Shown piece by piece: positions 1-10,003 of a stretch of 42,236 bases of DNA. Positions within the stretch are counted from its first letter, which is position 1. Each line of letters begins with the position of its first letter. Position numbers and translations under genes: made by a program. The notes under the pieces were generated by a model. The model was not told where the DNA came from, did no database searches, and saw only the letters and a list, made by a program, of their open reading frames with translations. The stretch spans positions 1 to 42,236 of the forward strand of contig NZ_BPQL01000074.1 in assembly GCF_022179225.1 (NCBI RefSeq). The letters run 5' to 3'. The DNA comes from Methylobacterium goesingense. GTDB taxonomy: Bacteria; Pseudomonadota; Alphaproteobacteria; Rhizobiales; Beijerinckiaceae.

Positions 1-542
1 TCGCCGCCGATGCCCACCGCCGTGGTCTGGCCGAGGCCCGCATTGGTGGTCTGGAACACCGCCTCGTAGGTCAGCGTGCCGGAGCGCGAGACGATGCCGA
101 CCGAGCCCGGCTTGAAGATGTTGGCCGGCATGATGCCGATCTTGCACGCGCCCGCCGTGACGATGCCGGGGCAGTTCGGGCCCACCAGGCGGGACTTCGA
201 GCCTTCCAGGGCGCGCTTGACCCGCACCATGTCGAGCACCGGAATGCCCTCCGTGATGCAGACGATGAGCGGAACCTCCGCCTGGATCGCCTCGCAGATC
301 GCGTCCGCCGCGCCCGGCGGCGGCACGTAGACGACGGATGCCGTCGCGCCGGTGGCTTCGCGCGCCTCCGCCACCGTGTCGAAGACCGGCAGGTTGAGGT
401 GCTTGGAGCCGCCCTTACCGGGCGAGGTGCCGCCGACCATCTTGGTGCCGTAGGCGATGGCCTGCTCGGAGTGGAAGGTCCCGTTCTTGCCGGTGAAGCC
501 CTGGCAGATGACCTTGGTGTTCGCGTCGATCAGGATGGACAT
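1..542 (-). CDS. sucD: Succinyl-CoA ligase, alpha subunit (partial, C-terminus beyond left edge)
   Basis: Encodes the first ~180 residues of the CoA-binding alpha subunit of succinyl-CoA synthetase, which converts succinyl-CoA to succinate with NTP formation in the TCA cycle. The ATG at 540-542 opens with [15 protein letters not shown], the usual SucD N-terminus, followed by the CoA-binding Rossmann motif [10 protein letters not shown] and later VGPNCPG. The phosphohistidine region lies outside the window. It starts 8 bp after the sucC stop, so the two subunits are surely co-transcribed and probably translationally coupled. The malate thiokinase paralogue MtkB of methylotrophs is an alternative, but the mdh-sucC neighbourhood favours SucD. 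Confidence 0.96.
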   Translation of the reverse strand, partial: MSILIDANTKVICQGFTGKNGTFHSEQAIAYGTKMVGGTSPGKGGSKHLNLPVFDTVAEAREATGATASVVYVPPPGAADAICEAIQAEVPLIVCITEGIPVLDMVRVKRALEGSKSRLVGPNCPGIVTAGACKIGIMPANIFKPGSVGIVSRSGTLTYEAVFQTTNAGLGQTTAVGIGG

Positions 543-550
543 GGGTACTC

Positions 551-1747
551 TCAGCCCTTCTTCACGGCGGCGACGATTTTCTGCGCGGCGTCGTCGAGAT
601 CGTCGGCCGGGATCACGTTCAGGCCGGAATTCCGGATGATCTCCTTGCCCTTCTCGACGTTGGTGCCTTCAAGCCGCACAACCAGCGGCACCTGGAGGCC
701 GACAGCCTTGACCGCCGCGATCACGCCGTTGGCGATCACGTCGCACTTCATGATCCCGCCGAAGATGTTGACCAGGATGCCCTTCACCTGCGGGTCGGCG
801 GTGATGATCTTGAAGGCCGCCGTGACCTTCTCCTCACTGGCGCCGCCGCCGACATCGAGGAAGTTCGCCGGCTCCTCGCCGTAGAGCTTGATGATGTCGA
901 GGGTCGCCATGGCGAGGCCCGCGCCGTTGACCATGCAGCCGATGGTGCCATCGAGGGCAATGTAGGCCAGGTCGTACTTGGAGGCCTCGATCTCCTTGGC
1001 GTCCTCCTCGGTCTCGTCGCGCAGGGCCACGATGTCGGGGTGGCGGTAGAGGGCGTTCGAGTCGAAGGAGATCTTGGCGTCGAGGCACTTGAGGTGGCCG
1101 TCGCCGGTGAGCACCAGCGGGTTGATCTCCAGCATGCTCATGTCCTTGGCGGTGAACGCCGCGTAGAGCTTGGTGGTGAGATCGCCGGCTTCCTTGGCCT
1201 GGGCGCCGGAGAGGCCGAGCGTCTTGGCGACGAGGCGGCCGTGATGGGGCATCACCCCGGTGGCGGGATCGACCGAGAAGGTGACGATCTTCTCAGGGGT
1301 GTCGTGCGCCACCGTCTCGATGTCCATGCCGCCTTCCGTGGAGACGACGTAGGCCACCCGGCCGGTCTCGCGGTCGACGAGCATCGAGAGGTAGAACTCC
1401 GCCTCGATCTGGGCGCCCTCCTCGATGTAGAGGCGGTTGACCTGCTTGCCGGCCTCGCCGGTCTGGATCGTCACCAGGGTCTGGCCCAGCATCTCGCCGG
1501 CGAATTGCTTGACCTCGTCGAGGGACTTGGTGACGCGCACGCCACCCTTGGCGCCGGCCGGCGCACCCTTGAAGGTGCCCTTGCCGCGGCCGCCCGCGTG
1601 GATCTGCGACTTCACCACCCAGACCGGACCGCCGAGTTCTTTCGCGGCGGCCTCGGCCTCCTCCGGCTTGAAGATCGCCACGCCCTTGGAAACGGGCAGG
1701 CCGAATTCCTTCAGCACCGCCTTGGCCTGGTATTCGTGAATGTTCAT
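551..1747 (-). CDS. sucC: Succinyl-CoA ligase, beta subunit
   Basis: 398 residues, the normal length of the ATP-grasp beta subunit that binds nucleotide and pairs with SucD. I chose the ATG at 1745-1747 because it gives the canonical MNIHEYQAK start and has a GGAGAAA Shine-Dalgarno just upstream; the frame stays open further back but without family similarity. Visible motifs are the ATP-grasp loop [21 protein letters not shown] (metal/ADP site), [15 protein letters not shown] and the [10 protein letters not shown] segment. The gene is 109 bp downstream of mdh and 8 bp upstream of sucD, forming mdh-sucC-sucD. The sequence matches SucC better than malate thiokinase MtkA, whose N-terminus differs. 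Confidence 0.97.
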   Translation of the reverse strand: MNIHEYQAKAVLKEFGLPVSKGVAIFKPEEAEAAAKELGGPVWVVKSQIHAGGRGKGTFKGAPAGAKGGVRVTKSLDEVKQFAGEMLGQTLVTIQTGEAGKQVNRLYIEEGAQIEAEFYLSMLVDRETGRVAYVVSTEGGMDIETVAHDTPEKIVTFSVDPATGVMPHHGRLVAKTLGLSGAQAKEAGDLTTKLYAAFTAKDMSMLEINPLVLTGDGHLKCLDAKISFDSNALYRHPDIVALRDETEEDAKEIEASKYDLAYIALDGTIGCMVNGAGLAMATLDIIKLYGEEPANFLDVGGGASEEKVTAAFKIITADPQVKGILVNIFGGIMKCDVIANGVIAAVKAVGLQVPLVVRLEGTNVEKGKEIIRNSGLNVIPADDLDDAAQKIVAAVKKG

Positions 1748-1856
1748 GAACGTTTCTCCGCCTCGTCCCGGCGCCGGGCGCGGGAGTTCAGGACACGACA
1801 CCGGCACCGTCGCGCCGGCCGCGAAAGCGGCCGACACGCGATGCTTCTCACTGTGG

Positions 1857-3020
<1,164 letters not shown>

Positions 3021-3060
3021 TTAGGAAAGATCGACGCGATGCCGTTCGACGGCAAAGCTC

Positions 3061-3088
3061 AAGTGACAAGATTTCCAATCTGTCACTT
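3061..3088. promoter_or_regulatory. 28 bp near-perfect palindrome, candidate operator or hairpin
   Basis: The arms AAGTGACA-AGATT and AATCT-GTCACTT pair over 12 bases with one bulged A around a TCC centre. It sits 4 bp beyond the 3' end of the tetR gene and about 240 bp upstream of the mdh start. The size and GTGAC/GTCAC symmetry resemble a TetR-family operator. No T-run follows on either strand, so an intrinsic terminator is less likely. Whether the neighbouring TetR protein binds it is inference. Confidence 0.4.
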
Positions 3089-3091
3089 CAC

Positions 3092-3913
3092 CTAGAGCGT
3101 GCCAGTCCGCAGCACCTTCTGGATGGCCAGGATCACCGCACCGAGACGCGCCTCAACGAGGTCGCGCGGCAGGTCCGCATCGTGCTGAATCGCCAGTGGA
3201 TGGGTGAAGCGGTAGCTCGCGTCGAAGATGTGGGCGATGGCCCGCTCGCGGTCGCGCGCCACGAACGCCCCGGCCCCGATGCCCTCTTCCACTACGCGCT
3301 CCACGAGGCTGCGCAGGCGCACCCGGTGGCGCCGGGCGATGGGCCGCGCGGCCACGGTGGCGTCGAGGTGGACCGCGAACAGGTTCGGCTCGTGGACCAG
3401 GGTCTCGCGCTGGACGCTGGCGAGCGCGGTGAGCAGGCGCTCGATCTTGTCGTCGGCCGGGTCGGGCGCATCCGCGATGCGAGCGAGTTCGGCCTCCACG
3501 TCGCGCAGCCAGCGCCCCGCCACGGCATCGAGGAGCGCGTCCTTCGAGGGGAAATAGCGGTAGACGTTGGCGTGCGTCATGCCCGCCTCGGCCGCCACGG
3601 CCACCACGGTGACCCGCTTGGGCCCAAGGCGGCGCAGATGCTCGGTGGCGACGGCGAGCAGGCGCGCATCGACGGCCAGGGGTGCCGCGGCCCGTGGGGC
3701 CGGGCGGGCGACGCGCGGCACCGTGATGCGGACGGCGCCCTCCCGGGCCGCCTGATCCTCCGAGGGTTCACTTCCCCGATCAAGGCTGAGGTCGATCTCG
3801 TGCCCGAAGGCGAAGGGCGGGCCAGGCGGCTGCATCAAATCGGACACCGGGGCTCGTGATGGACGGGACGGCACCTGCCGGAGGAGTTCCGCTTCCTCAG
3901 AGGCGGGCTTCAT
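3092..3913 (-). CDS. TetR-family transcriptional regulator
   Basis: A 273-residue one-component regulator. The TetR DNA-binding region is at about residues 84-130: a first helix around LLAVATEHL, then VTVVAVAAEAGMTHANVYRYF, the typical TetR helix-turn-helix ending in the YxYF signature, then SKDALLDAV. The C-terminal helical region (about 140-270) is the ligand/dimer domain and resembles TetR proteins whose ligand cannot be told from sequence. Unusually, about 83 Pro/Ala/Glu-rich residues precede the HTH; the only other in-frame ATG is at residue 27, so the start is uncertain, but an extension remains either way. It lies 67 bp downstream of gloB on the same strand and may be co-transcribed with it. 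Confidence 0.85.
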   Translation of the reverse strand: MKPASEEAELLRQVPSRPSRAPVSDLMQPPGPPFAFGHEIDLSLDRGSEPSEDQAAREGAVRITVPRVARPAPRAAAPLAVDARLLAVATEHLRRLGPKRVTVVAVAAEAGMTHANVYRYFPSKDALLDAVAGRWLRDVEAELARIADAPDPADDKIERLLTALASVQRETLVHEPNLFAVHLDATVAARPIARRHRVRLRSLVERVVEEGIGAGAFVARDRERAIAHIFDASYRFTHPLAIQHDADLPRDLVEARLGAVILAIQKVLRTGTL

Positions 3914-3980
3914 ACCGGAAAGTCCAAGGAGGCCAACATCAATGACAGCACCAGCCTCGCTGTAACGCCCCTTTAACGAC

Positions 3981-4778
3981 TCAGAACCGGTTCTTCCAGG
4001 CCCTTAGTGCAGTAAAGACAACCGACGGCTGGGTGCCGGGCGCGAGATCCACGCTTCGGACGAGGTTCGGATCGCCGACGCGCAGGAACGGGTTGGTCGC
4101 ACGCTCCGCCCCCATCGTGCTCGGGATCAGGAATCGGCCCTCCGCTTTGGCCCGCTCGGCCTCGGCCGCGCGGGCGGCGAGCGCGGCGTTGCTGGGCTCG
4201 GCCGCCAGGGCGAAGCGCGCGTTGGAGAGCACATAGTCGTGCCCACTATAGACCGCCGTGTCGTCCGGCAGGGGCAGGAAACGCTCCAGGGAGCGCCACA
4301 GGGTGGCGGGCTCGGCCTCCATCACCCGGCCGCATCCGAGGGTGAACAGGGTGTCGCCGGCGAACACCACGCGCGCATCCGCGAACCAGTAGGTGACGTG
4401 GTCGGCACAGTGTCCCGGCGTCTCCCAGACCTGCGCGGTCAGGTTGCCGATCCGGACAACGTCCCCCTCGCGCACCGTGACGTCGACCTCCGGCACCGCG
4501 TCGCCCGCCTTCAGGGGCGCCGTGACCCGGGCTCCCGTGCGGCGCTTCACCTCCGGGATGCCCTCGACGTGGTCGCCGTGCCGATGGGTGACGAGGATGT
4601 CGGTCAACGTCCAGCCGGTCTCGTCGAGGGCCTTCAGGACGGGCCCCGCCTCCGGCACGTCGATCGCCGCGCAGGCCCCGGTGGCGGGGTCGCGGACGAG
4701 CACGCCGATATTGTCGCTGCGGCAGAGGAAAGTGCGGATCTCGGGAGCCGGGGACGATGGGGTGCTCTGGGCGGTCAT
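3981..4778 (-). CDS. gloB: Hydroxyacylglutathione hydrolase (glyoxalase II)
   Basis: 265 residues. It hydrolyses S-lactoylglutathione to lactate and glutathione in methylglyoxal detoxification and is probably cytoplasmic. The metallo-beta-lactamase fold is clear: THRHGDH at 64-70, the bridging His in PGHCADH (about 123), Asp in FAGDTLF (142) and His in YSGHDY (180), which together form the dinuclear metal site. The C-terminal HAGH domain follows, with LAAEPSN and ATNPFLR being typical. An AGGAG ribosome site precedes the ATG at 4776-4778. It is divergent from a SAM methyltransferase gene, a pairing that I believe recurs in related alphaproteobacteria. Confidence 0.95.
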   Translation of the reverse strand: MTAQSTPSSPAPEIRTFLCRSDNIGVLVRDPATGACAAIDVPEAGPVLKALDETGWTLTDILVTHRHGDHVEGIPEVKRRTGARVTAPLKAGDAVPEVDVTVREGDVVRIGNLTAQVWETPGHCADHVTYWFADARVVFAGDTLFTLGCGRVMEAEPATLWRSLERFLPLPDDTAVYSGHDYVLSNARFALAAEPSNAALAARAAEAERAKAEGRFLIPSTMGAERATNPFLRVGDPNLVRSVDLAPGTQPSVVFTALRAWKNRF

Positions 4779-4867
4779 GGGAAGGCTCCTGGCCGGACTG
4801 GAGATCGGTGGTCGTTCGGGAGATGGTCCCCGCGCACGCCGGGTCCAGGGGGTGCGTGTCCCCCACC

Positions 4868-4909
4868 CGGTTTACCCCGCTCGGTTTCCCCCGCTCGGTT
4901 TCCCCCGCT
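4868..4909. repeat. Three tandem copies of a 14 bp unit
   Basis: The unit CGGTTTMCCCCGCT-like (cggtttaccccgct, then twice cggtttcccccgct) repeats exactly head to tail in the 237 bp divergent gap between gloB and the methyltransferase gene. The last two copies are identical and the first differs at one base. No function is visible; it is a candidate slippage-prone locus near both promoters. Confidence 0.85.
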
Positions 4910-5015
4910 CCTTGGACGGCCGAGGCCGATCCGGGCTTGTCGCGGGGGGCGGCGGCCCCCATTGATGCCCTGCACCCGTTTTTTCGCGCCGCGCCGGCCG
5001 CACGAAACCCGCCCC

Positions 5016-5750
5016 ATGCGCCTCGACGTCACAGACCTGCGCGCCTTCTACGCGAGCCCCCTCGGGGGCGTGACGCACCGCATCGTCGCGCGCGCGATCC
5101 ACGGCTTCCTCGGCTCGGTCTCGGGCCTGCGCGTGCTGGGGCTCGGCTACGCCACGCCCTATCTCGGCCCCGTCCACGTCATCGCCGAGCGGACGCTGGC
5201 CTTCATGCCGGCGACCCAAGGGGTGGTGAACTGGCCCGGCAGCGGACGCTCCTGCTCGGCGCTGGCCGACCCCACCATGATGCCCCTGCCGGAAGCGGCG
5301 GTGGACCGGGTCATCCTCGTCCACGCGCTGGAATCCGTGGAGAGCCCGACAGAGCTGCTGCAGGACGTCTGGCGGGTGCTGACCCCGGGCGGGCGCATGA
5401 TCCTGGTGGTGCCGAACCGGCGCGGCGTCTGGGCCCGGCGCGACGCGACGCCCTTCGGGCACGGCCAGCCCTACAGCCGCTCGCAGCTCGCCCGACTGAT
5501 GCGGACCACCCAGTTCTCCCCCGAGGGCTGGGCCGAAACGCTCTACATGCCCCCGGTGGAGAACCGCCTGCTGCTGCGCACGGCGAGCGCCTGGGAGCGG
5601 ATGGGCACCGGCCTGTCGATGCCCTTCGCCGGGCTGCACGTGGTGGATGCCACCAAGCAGCTCTACCGGCCCGTCGCCGTGCGCCGAGTGCGCAGGGCCA
5701 CCCGCCTCGCCCCGGCCCGCGTGCTGGTGCCGGCCCCCTCCCCCGGCTGA
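5016..5750 (+). CDS. Class I SAM-dependent methyltransferase
   Basis: 244 residues. Its Rossmann methyltransferase core has motif I in VLGLGYATPYLGP (about residues 37-50), an acidic/hydrophobic motif VILVHALESVESP and the post-motif LTPGGRMILVVPNRRG, typical of UbiE/Methyltransf_11 proteins. The substrate is not predictable. The start ATG at 5016 gives MRLDVTDLRAFY; the long upstream open frame is antisense to gloB and is not coding. It is divergent from gloB and followed after 4 bp by the marC-like gene, suggesting an operon. The C-terminal basic tail RRVRRATRLAPARVL is unremarkable. Confidence 0.88.
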   Translation: MRLDVTDLRAFYASPLGGVTHRIVARAIHGFLGSVSGLRVLGLGYATPYLGPVHVIAERTLAFMPATQGVVNWPGSGRSCSALADPTMMPLPEAAVDRVILVHALESVESPTELLQDVWRVLTPGGRMILVVPNRRGVWARRDATPFGHGQPYSRSQLARLMRTTQFSPEGWAETLYMPPVENRLLLRTASAWERMGTGLSMPFAGLHVVDATKQLYRPVAVRRVRRATRLAPARVLVPAPSPG

Positions 5751-5754
5751 GCGC

Positions 5755-6456
5755 ATGCTGAACCTCTTCGCCCCCGAGGTGGCGCTCCAGAGCTTCGTGC
5801 TCGCCTTCTCCTCCCTGTTCTCCATCGTGAACCCGGTGGGCTCGTCCCTGATCTTCGCGCAGGTGGCGGCCGCCCACTCGCATGGCGAGCGCCTGGAACT
5901 CGCTAAGCGCATCGGCCTCTACGCCGCCCTGATCATGCTGGCCGCCCTCTGGGCGGGGGCGCCGATCCTGAATTTCTTCGGCGTCTCGCTCAGCGCCCTA
6001 CGCATCGCCGGCGGCCTCGTGGTGGCGGCCTCGGCCTGGACTCTGCTGACGGCCCCCGAAGCGCGCGAGGCCCGCAAGCAGGCGGAGGCGACGCGCGATC
6101 CCGCCGGCAACACCGCCGGCAACCTGGCCGAGATCGCGTTCTTCCCCCTGACGCTGCCCTTCACCACCGGCCCCGGCACCATCGCGGTGGCGATCGCGCT
6201 CGGCTCCAGCCGGCCGGCACCCGGCCCCGAGCGGATCGGCTTCTACGTGGGCATGTCCCTGGCGGCCCTGGCCATCGCCGTGCTGGTGCGCTTCACCTAC
6301 GGCTCGGCCGACCGGGTGGTGACCTGGATCGGCCCCGTCGGCGCGCGGGTGCTGGGACGCCTCTTCGCCTTCCTGCTCCTCTGCGTCGGCACCCAGATCA
6401 CCGTCAACGGCGTCACCGATGTGCTCGGGCCGCTGCTGGCGCAGGTGGGGCGCTGA
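5755..6456 (+). CDS. MarC family integral membrane protein
   Basis: 233 residues with six hydrophobic stretches: around SFVLAFSSLFSIVNPVG, ALIMLAALWAGAPIL, IAGGLVVAASAWTLL, GPGTIAVAIALG, GMSLAALAIAVLV and LFAFLLLCVGTQI. The NPVGSSLIF and PLTLPFTTGPGTI motifs place it in the MarC/UPF0056 family of inner-membrane proteins, once linked to multiple antibiotic resistance but of unknown function. The ATG at 5755 follows the methyltransferase stop by 4 bp. The in-frame extension upstream lies inside that gene and is not coding. Confidence 0.93.
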   Translation: MLNLFAPEVALQSFVLAFSSLFSIVNPVGSSLIFAQVAAAHSHGERLELAKRIGLYAALIMLAALWAGAPILNFFGVSLSALRIAGGLVVAASAWTLLTAPEAREARKQAEATRDPAGNTAGNLAEIAFFPLTLPFTTGPGTIAVAIALGSSRPAPGPERIGFYVGMSLAALAIAVLVRFTYGSADRVVTWIGPVGARVLGRLFAFLLLCVGTQITVNGVTDVLGPLLAQVGR

Positions 6457-6534
6457 ATCCTTGTCCGCTCCGGCCGGAGGCTGTACCGCAGCGCGGACGC
6501 GACAGGTGGCGACAAGCTCTGGAGGCTGAGGACG

Positions 6535-7332
6535 ATGCGGCTCGTGGTGGTCGGCGCCGACGGGCGCATGGGGCGGATGCTGATCCGCGCGGTGGCGGAG
6601 ACCGAGGGCTGCACCCTGTCGGGCGCCATCGAGCGGGAGGGCTCCGCCGCCCTGGGTCAGGATGCCGGCACGCTGGCGGGCCTCGGCGCGCTCGGCGTGC
6701 ACGTCACGGACGATCCGCTGCCGGTCTTCGCGGCGGCCGAGGGCGTTCTCGACTTCACCGCGCCCGCCGCCACCACCTTCTTCGCCGAACTCGCCGCCCA
6801 GGCCCGGATCGTCCACGTGGTCGGCACCACGGGGATGCAGGAGGCGGATCTCGCCAAGCTGACGGCGGCCGCCCACCACGCCCGCATCGTGCGCTCGGGC
6901 AACATGTCGCTGGGCGTCAACCTCGTCGCCGGCCTCGTGCGGAAGATGGCGGCGGCCCTCGGCGAGGATTTCGACATCGAGATCGTCGAGATGCACCACC
7001 GCATGAAGGTGGACGCTCCCTCCGGCACCGCGCTGCTGCTGGGCGAGGCGGCGGCGGAGGGGCGCGGCGTGGCGCTCTCCGACACCCGCGTCTCGACGCG
7101 GGACGGCCATACGGGCGCCCGCCGGCCGGGCGACATCGGCTTCGCCACCCTGCGCGGCGGCACGGTCGTGGGCGACCACAGCGTGGTCTTCGCCGGACCG
7201 GGCGAGCGCATCACGGTGAGCCACCACGCCGAGGACCGGGCGATCTTCGCCCGCGGCGCCGTGCGAGCCGCCCTCTGGGCCTTCGACAAGCCGCCGGGCC
7301 TCTACGGCATGGCCGACGTGCTCGGCCTCTGA
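6535..7332 (+). CDS. dapB: 4-hydroxy-tetrahydrodipicolinate reductase
   Basis: 265 residues, normal for DapB, which reduces HTPA to tetrahydrodipicolinate in lysine and meso-diaminopimelate synthesis. The N-terminal nucleotide-binding loop is [21 protein letters not shown] and [10 protein letters not shown] follow. The catalytic and substrate motif is [15 protein letters not shown], with the paired histidines and Lys expected of the family. A GGAGG site precedes the ATG. It is 78 bp after the marC-like gene and 165 bp before gpmA, so it could share a transcript with either. Confidence 0.97.
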   Translation: MRLVVVGADGRMGRMLIRAVAETEGCTLSGAIEREGSAALGQDAGTLAGLGALGVHVTDDPLPVFAAAEGVLDFTAPAATTFFAELAAQARIVHVVGTTGMQEADLAKLTAAAHHARIVRSGNMSLGVNLVAGLVRKMAAALGEDFDIEIVEMHHRMKVDAPSGTALLLGEAAAEGRGVALSDTRVSTRDGHTGARRPGDIGFATLRGGTVVGDHSVVFAGPGERITVSHHAEDRAIFARGAVRAALWAFDKPPGLYGMADVLGL

Positions 7333-7497
7333 TGCTGGCCCGGGACCGGACATCGGCCCCGCGTCATCCTGCGTTCAGATTCAGGCGCGCAAGAGCGCGC
7401 GCGTCACGGTTTCGTTGCGCTGCAACATGTGGCAGACACCAGCCCCCAACCCGTCTCGCAGACCCACCCCGTCAGAGACCAAGAGGATCGTCCCCCG

Positions 7498-8136
7498 ATG
7501 GAGCGCCTTCTCGTCCTCGCTCGCCACGGCCAGAGCGACTGGAATCTCAAGAAGCTGTTCACGGGCTGGCGTGACCCCGAGCTGACGGATCTCGGCGTCG
7601 AGGAGGCGCGCAACGCCGGTCGCTGGCTCAAGGAGCAGGGCTACGGCTTCGACGTGGCCTTCACCTCCAACCTCAAGCGGGCCCAGCGCACCTGCGCGCT
7701 GATCCTGGAGGAGATGGACCTCGGCGACATCGAGACCATCCGCAACGAGGCCCTGAACGAGCGCGACTACGGCGACCTCTCCGGCCTCAACAAGGACGAT
7801 GCCCGCGAGCGCTGGGGCGATGCCCAGGTGCACCAGTGGCGCCGTTCCTACGACGTGCCCCCGCCCGGCGGCGAGAGCCTCAAGGACACCGCCGCCCGCG
7901 TGCTGCCCTACTACATCCAGTTCATCCTGCCCCGCGTCATGGCGGGCGAGCGCGTGCTGGTGGCCGCGCACGGCAACTCGCTGCGCGCCCTCGTGATGGT
8001 GCTCGACGGCATGACCACGAAGACCATCGCCAGCCTCGAGATCGCCACCGGCATCCCGCTCGTCTACCAGCTCAAGGCCGACACCACGGTGGAGAGCAAG
8101 ACGGTGCTCGAGCACGACATCGACCACAAGGTCTGA
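7498..8136 (+). CDS. gpmA: 2,3-bisphosphoglycerate-dependent phosphoglycerate mutase
   Basis: 212 residues; interconverts 3- and 2-phosphoglycerate in glycolysis and gluconeogenesis (the latter also feeds the serine cycle in methylotrophs). The phosphohistidine loop is [10 protein letters not shown] near the N-terminus; [23 protein letters not shown] and the second catalytic His in [11 protein letters not shown] complete the dPGM signature. Length matches the short alphaproteobacterial GpmA form. The ATG at 7498 has an AGAGGA ribosome site; an upstream in-frame ATG at 7429 would add 23 non-conserved residues. The alkB-like gene begins 11 bp after the stop. Confidence 0.96.
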   Translation: MERLLVLARHGQSDWNLKKLFTGWRDPELTDLGVEEARNAGRWLKEQGYGFDVAFTSNLKRAQRTCALILEEMDLGDIETIRNEALNERDYGDLSGLNKDDARERWGDAQVHQWRRSYDVPPPGGESLKDTAARVLPYYIQFILPRVMAGERVLVAAHGNSLRALVMVLDGMTTKTIASLEIATGIPLVYQLKADTTVESKTVLEHDIDHKV

Positions 8137-8147
8137 CGCCAGTCGCC

Positions 8148-8825
8148 GTGGCGTCCGAAGATCCAGCCGGGATCGTCCTCGTTCCCGGCCTGATCCACGT
8201 CCCGGGCTACCTCGACGGGGCGGCGCAGGCGCGCCTCGCCGCCGCGCTGGACGCGGCGCTGGAACGGGCGCCGGCCTACACGCCCTGCATGCCGGGCACC
8301 GGGCGTCCGTTCTCGGTGCGGATGTCGAATTGTGGCCCCCTCGGCTGGGTTTCCGACCGGGCGGGCTACCGCTACCAGCCTCACCATCCCGGGACGGGAC
8401 GGCCCTGGCCGCCGATTCCGAACGTGGCCCTGGCCGCTTGGGAGGCCCTCTCGGGCTATCCGGCACCTCCCGAGGCCTGCCTCGTCAATCTCTACGCCAG
8501 CGACGCCCGCATGGGCCTGCACCAGGACCGGGACGAGGACGACCTCGACGCGCCCGTGGTCTCGCTGTCGCTCGGGGCCACCGCCCTGTTCCGCTACGGC
8601 GGCCTCGCCCGCAACCACCCGACCCGTTCGGTGCGCCTGCGCGCCGGTGACGCTCTCGTGATCGGCGGCCCCGCCCGCCTGATCCACCACGGGGTGGACC
8701 GGCTGATCCCGGAGGCGCCCGACCTGCTGCACGGGGGCGCCGGCCCGGCGCCGATGCGCACCCTGCCGCCGGGCGGCCGTTGCAACCTGACCCTGCGACG
8801 CGTGACGCGTCCCTCGGGCGCTTGA
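8148..8825 (+). CDS. alkB: AlkB-family alpha-ketoglutarate-dependent dioxygenase (DNA dealkylation repair)
   Basis: 225 residues from a GTG at 8148, 11 bp after gpmA. AlkB enzymes use Fe(II) and 2-oxoglutarate to oxidise 1-methyladenine and 3-methylcytosine adducts. The double-stranded beta-helix ligands are visible: NLYASDARMGLHQDRDE holds the NxY and HxD (about H125, D127), IHHGVDR holds the distal His, and RCNLTLR holds the 2-oxoglutarate arginines. The N-terminal part, with GRPFSVRMSNCGPLGWVSD, is the nucleotide-recognition lid. No ATG lies near the expected start, so the GTG is inferred. It is probably in the gpmA transcript rather than in an ada-type adaptive operon. Confidence 0.93.
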   Translation: MASEDPAGIVLVPGLIHVPGYLDGAAQARLAAALDAALERAPAYTPCMPGTGRPFSVRMSNCGPLGWVSDRAGYRYQPHHPGTGRPWPPIPNVALAAWEALSGYPAPPEACLVNLYASDARMGLHQDRDEDDLDAPVVSLSLGATALFRYGGLARNHPTRSVRLRAGDALVIGGPARLIHHGVDRLIPEAPDLLHGGAGPAPMRTLPPGGRCNLTLRRVTRPSGA

Positions 8826-8945
8826 CAGCGGCGGGGTTGTGGGCCGACCCATCGCGTCAGTTTCACGGCGGCGCGCCCATTCCGGCGGACGTGCCGGCCG
8901 ACCTGCCCGGCGCGAGAGACCGGGGCCTTGCGGAGAATCGATGCG

Positions 8946-9920
8946 ATGCGTCTGCGTAACCTCGTCCGTCCCAGCTCGATCCTGCCCGTCTCGATCCTGG
9001 CCCTCGTCCTGGGGCTGACGGGCCCCGCCCTGGCGGCCGACCCGGTGTTCCCGCCGAGCTCGCGTTTCGGCTTCGATCCGCCCTCCGACATGGTGTCCTC
9101 GAAGCGCTTCTCCGGGCTGGAGCGGCTGGAGGGCGGGGCGACGGTCTCGGTGGTGGAACTGCCGGCCAATGCGTTCGCCGACCTCGAGACCAACTTCACC
9201 GACGAGAACCTGAAGGCGCAGGGCTTCGTCGTCTCGAGCCGGCAGGCCATCAAGGTCGCGGGCGACGTCGACGCGGTGCTGTTCACCGGCGAGCAGCCGG
9301 CCCTGGAATCCGCCGGCACGCCCACGATCAAGAAATGGATGCTGCTGGTCGGCGATCCGACCGTCACCGGCATCATCATCGCGCAGGCGACGCCCGATGC
9401 CGCGACCGAGGAGACGATGAAGCGGCTCCTTACCGGCATCCACATCCGCGCGGCGCTCACCCTGGAGCAGCAGGTCGCCGCCCTGCCCTTCCGCATCGGC
9501 AACGAGGCCGGCTTCCGGCCCGTGCGGGTGCTGGCCGGCAACTCGGTGCTGCTGACGCAGGGGACGAAGGACGAGATGCTCGGCCTGGAGCAGCCGATCC
9601 TGGTGCTGGCGCAGGCCGTGCAGCCCCCACCGGCCACGGAGCAGCGCGACGCCTTCGCGCGCGCCGCCCTCTACTCCAATCAGACGATGAAGGACTTCGT
9701 GATCGAGCGGGCCCAGAGCTACCGCCAGAACGGCGTCGACTGGCACGAGATCGTGGCGCGCGCCGTGGACACGGCCTCGAGCACGCCGGTGGTCATCTCG
9801 CAGACGATCCGCTTCGCGCCGGACGGCTACCTGCGGGCGGTCGGTGTGGTCAAAGCCGAGAACCGCGAGGGTGTGCTGGCGAAGTTCCGCGAGGTCGTGG
9901 ACAGCGTGCAGCTGCGCTAG
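8946..9920 (+). CDS. Exported protein of unknown function
   Basis: 324 residues, not recognised. The N-terminus has a basic start, a hydrophobic core SILPVSILALVLGLTGPAL and an ALA-A type cleavage site near residue 34, so it should be exported to the periplasm. The mature part alternates short beta-like stretches (VSVVELPANAF, GFVVSSRQAIKVAGDVDAVLF, WMLLVGDPTVTGIIIAQ) with a helical C-terminus, and has no cysteine pairs or known catalytic motif. I chose the ATG at 8946 with a GGAG site 10 bp upstream; a TTG 18 bp earlier is in frame. A GC-rich hairpin follows and probably separates it from convergent grpE. Confidence 0.85.
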   Translation: MRLRNLVRPSSILPVSILALVLGLTGPALAADPVFPPSSRFGFDPPSDMVSSKRFSGLERLEGGATVSVVELPANAFADLETNFTDENLKAQGFVVSSRQAIKVAGDVDAVLFTGEQPALESAGTPTIKKWMLLVGDPTVTGIIIAQATPDAATEETMKRLLTGIHIRAALTLEQQVAALPFRIGNEAGFRPVRVLAGNSVLLTQGTKDEMLGLEQPILVLAQAVQPPPATEQRDAFARAALYSNQTMKDFVIERAQSYRQNGVDWHEIVARAVDTASSTPVVISQTIRFAPDGYLRAVGVVKAENREGVLAKFREVVDSVQLR

Positions 9921-9937
9921 GGGCCGGAACACGCGCT

Positions 9938-9960
9938 CCCCTCCCCCTTGTGGGGAGGGG
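9938..9960. terminator. GC-rich hairpin between convergent genes
   Basis: CCCCTCCCC and GGGGAGGGG form a perfect 9 bp stem around the loop CTTGT, 18 bp after the stop of the 324-residue exported protein and 43 bp beyond the grpE stop. There is no T-tract, so it may act as a weak bidirectional terminator or be one copy of a genome-wide palindromic repeat. A similar core, CCTCCCC-ctcgt-GGGGAGG, occurs at 36954-36972. Confidence 0.55.
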
Positions 9961-10003
9961 GGAGGTACAGAGAAAGTGCCTTCGGGGTAGGCTGAACGCC
10001 CGC

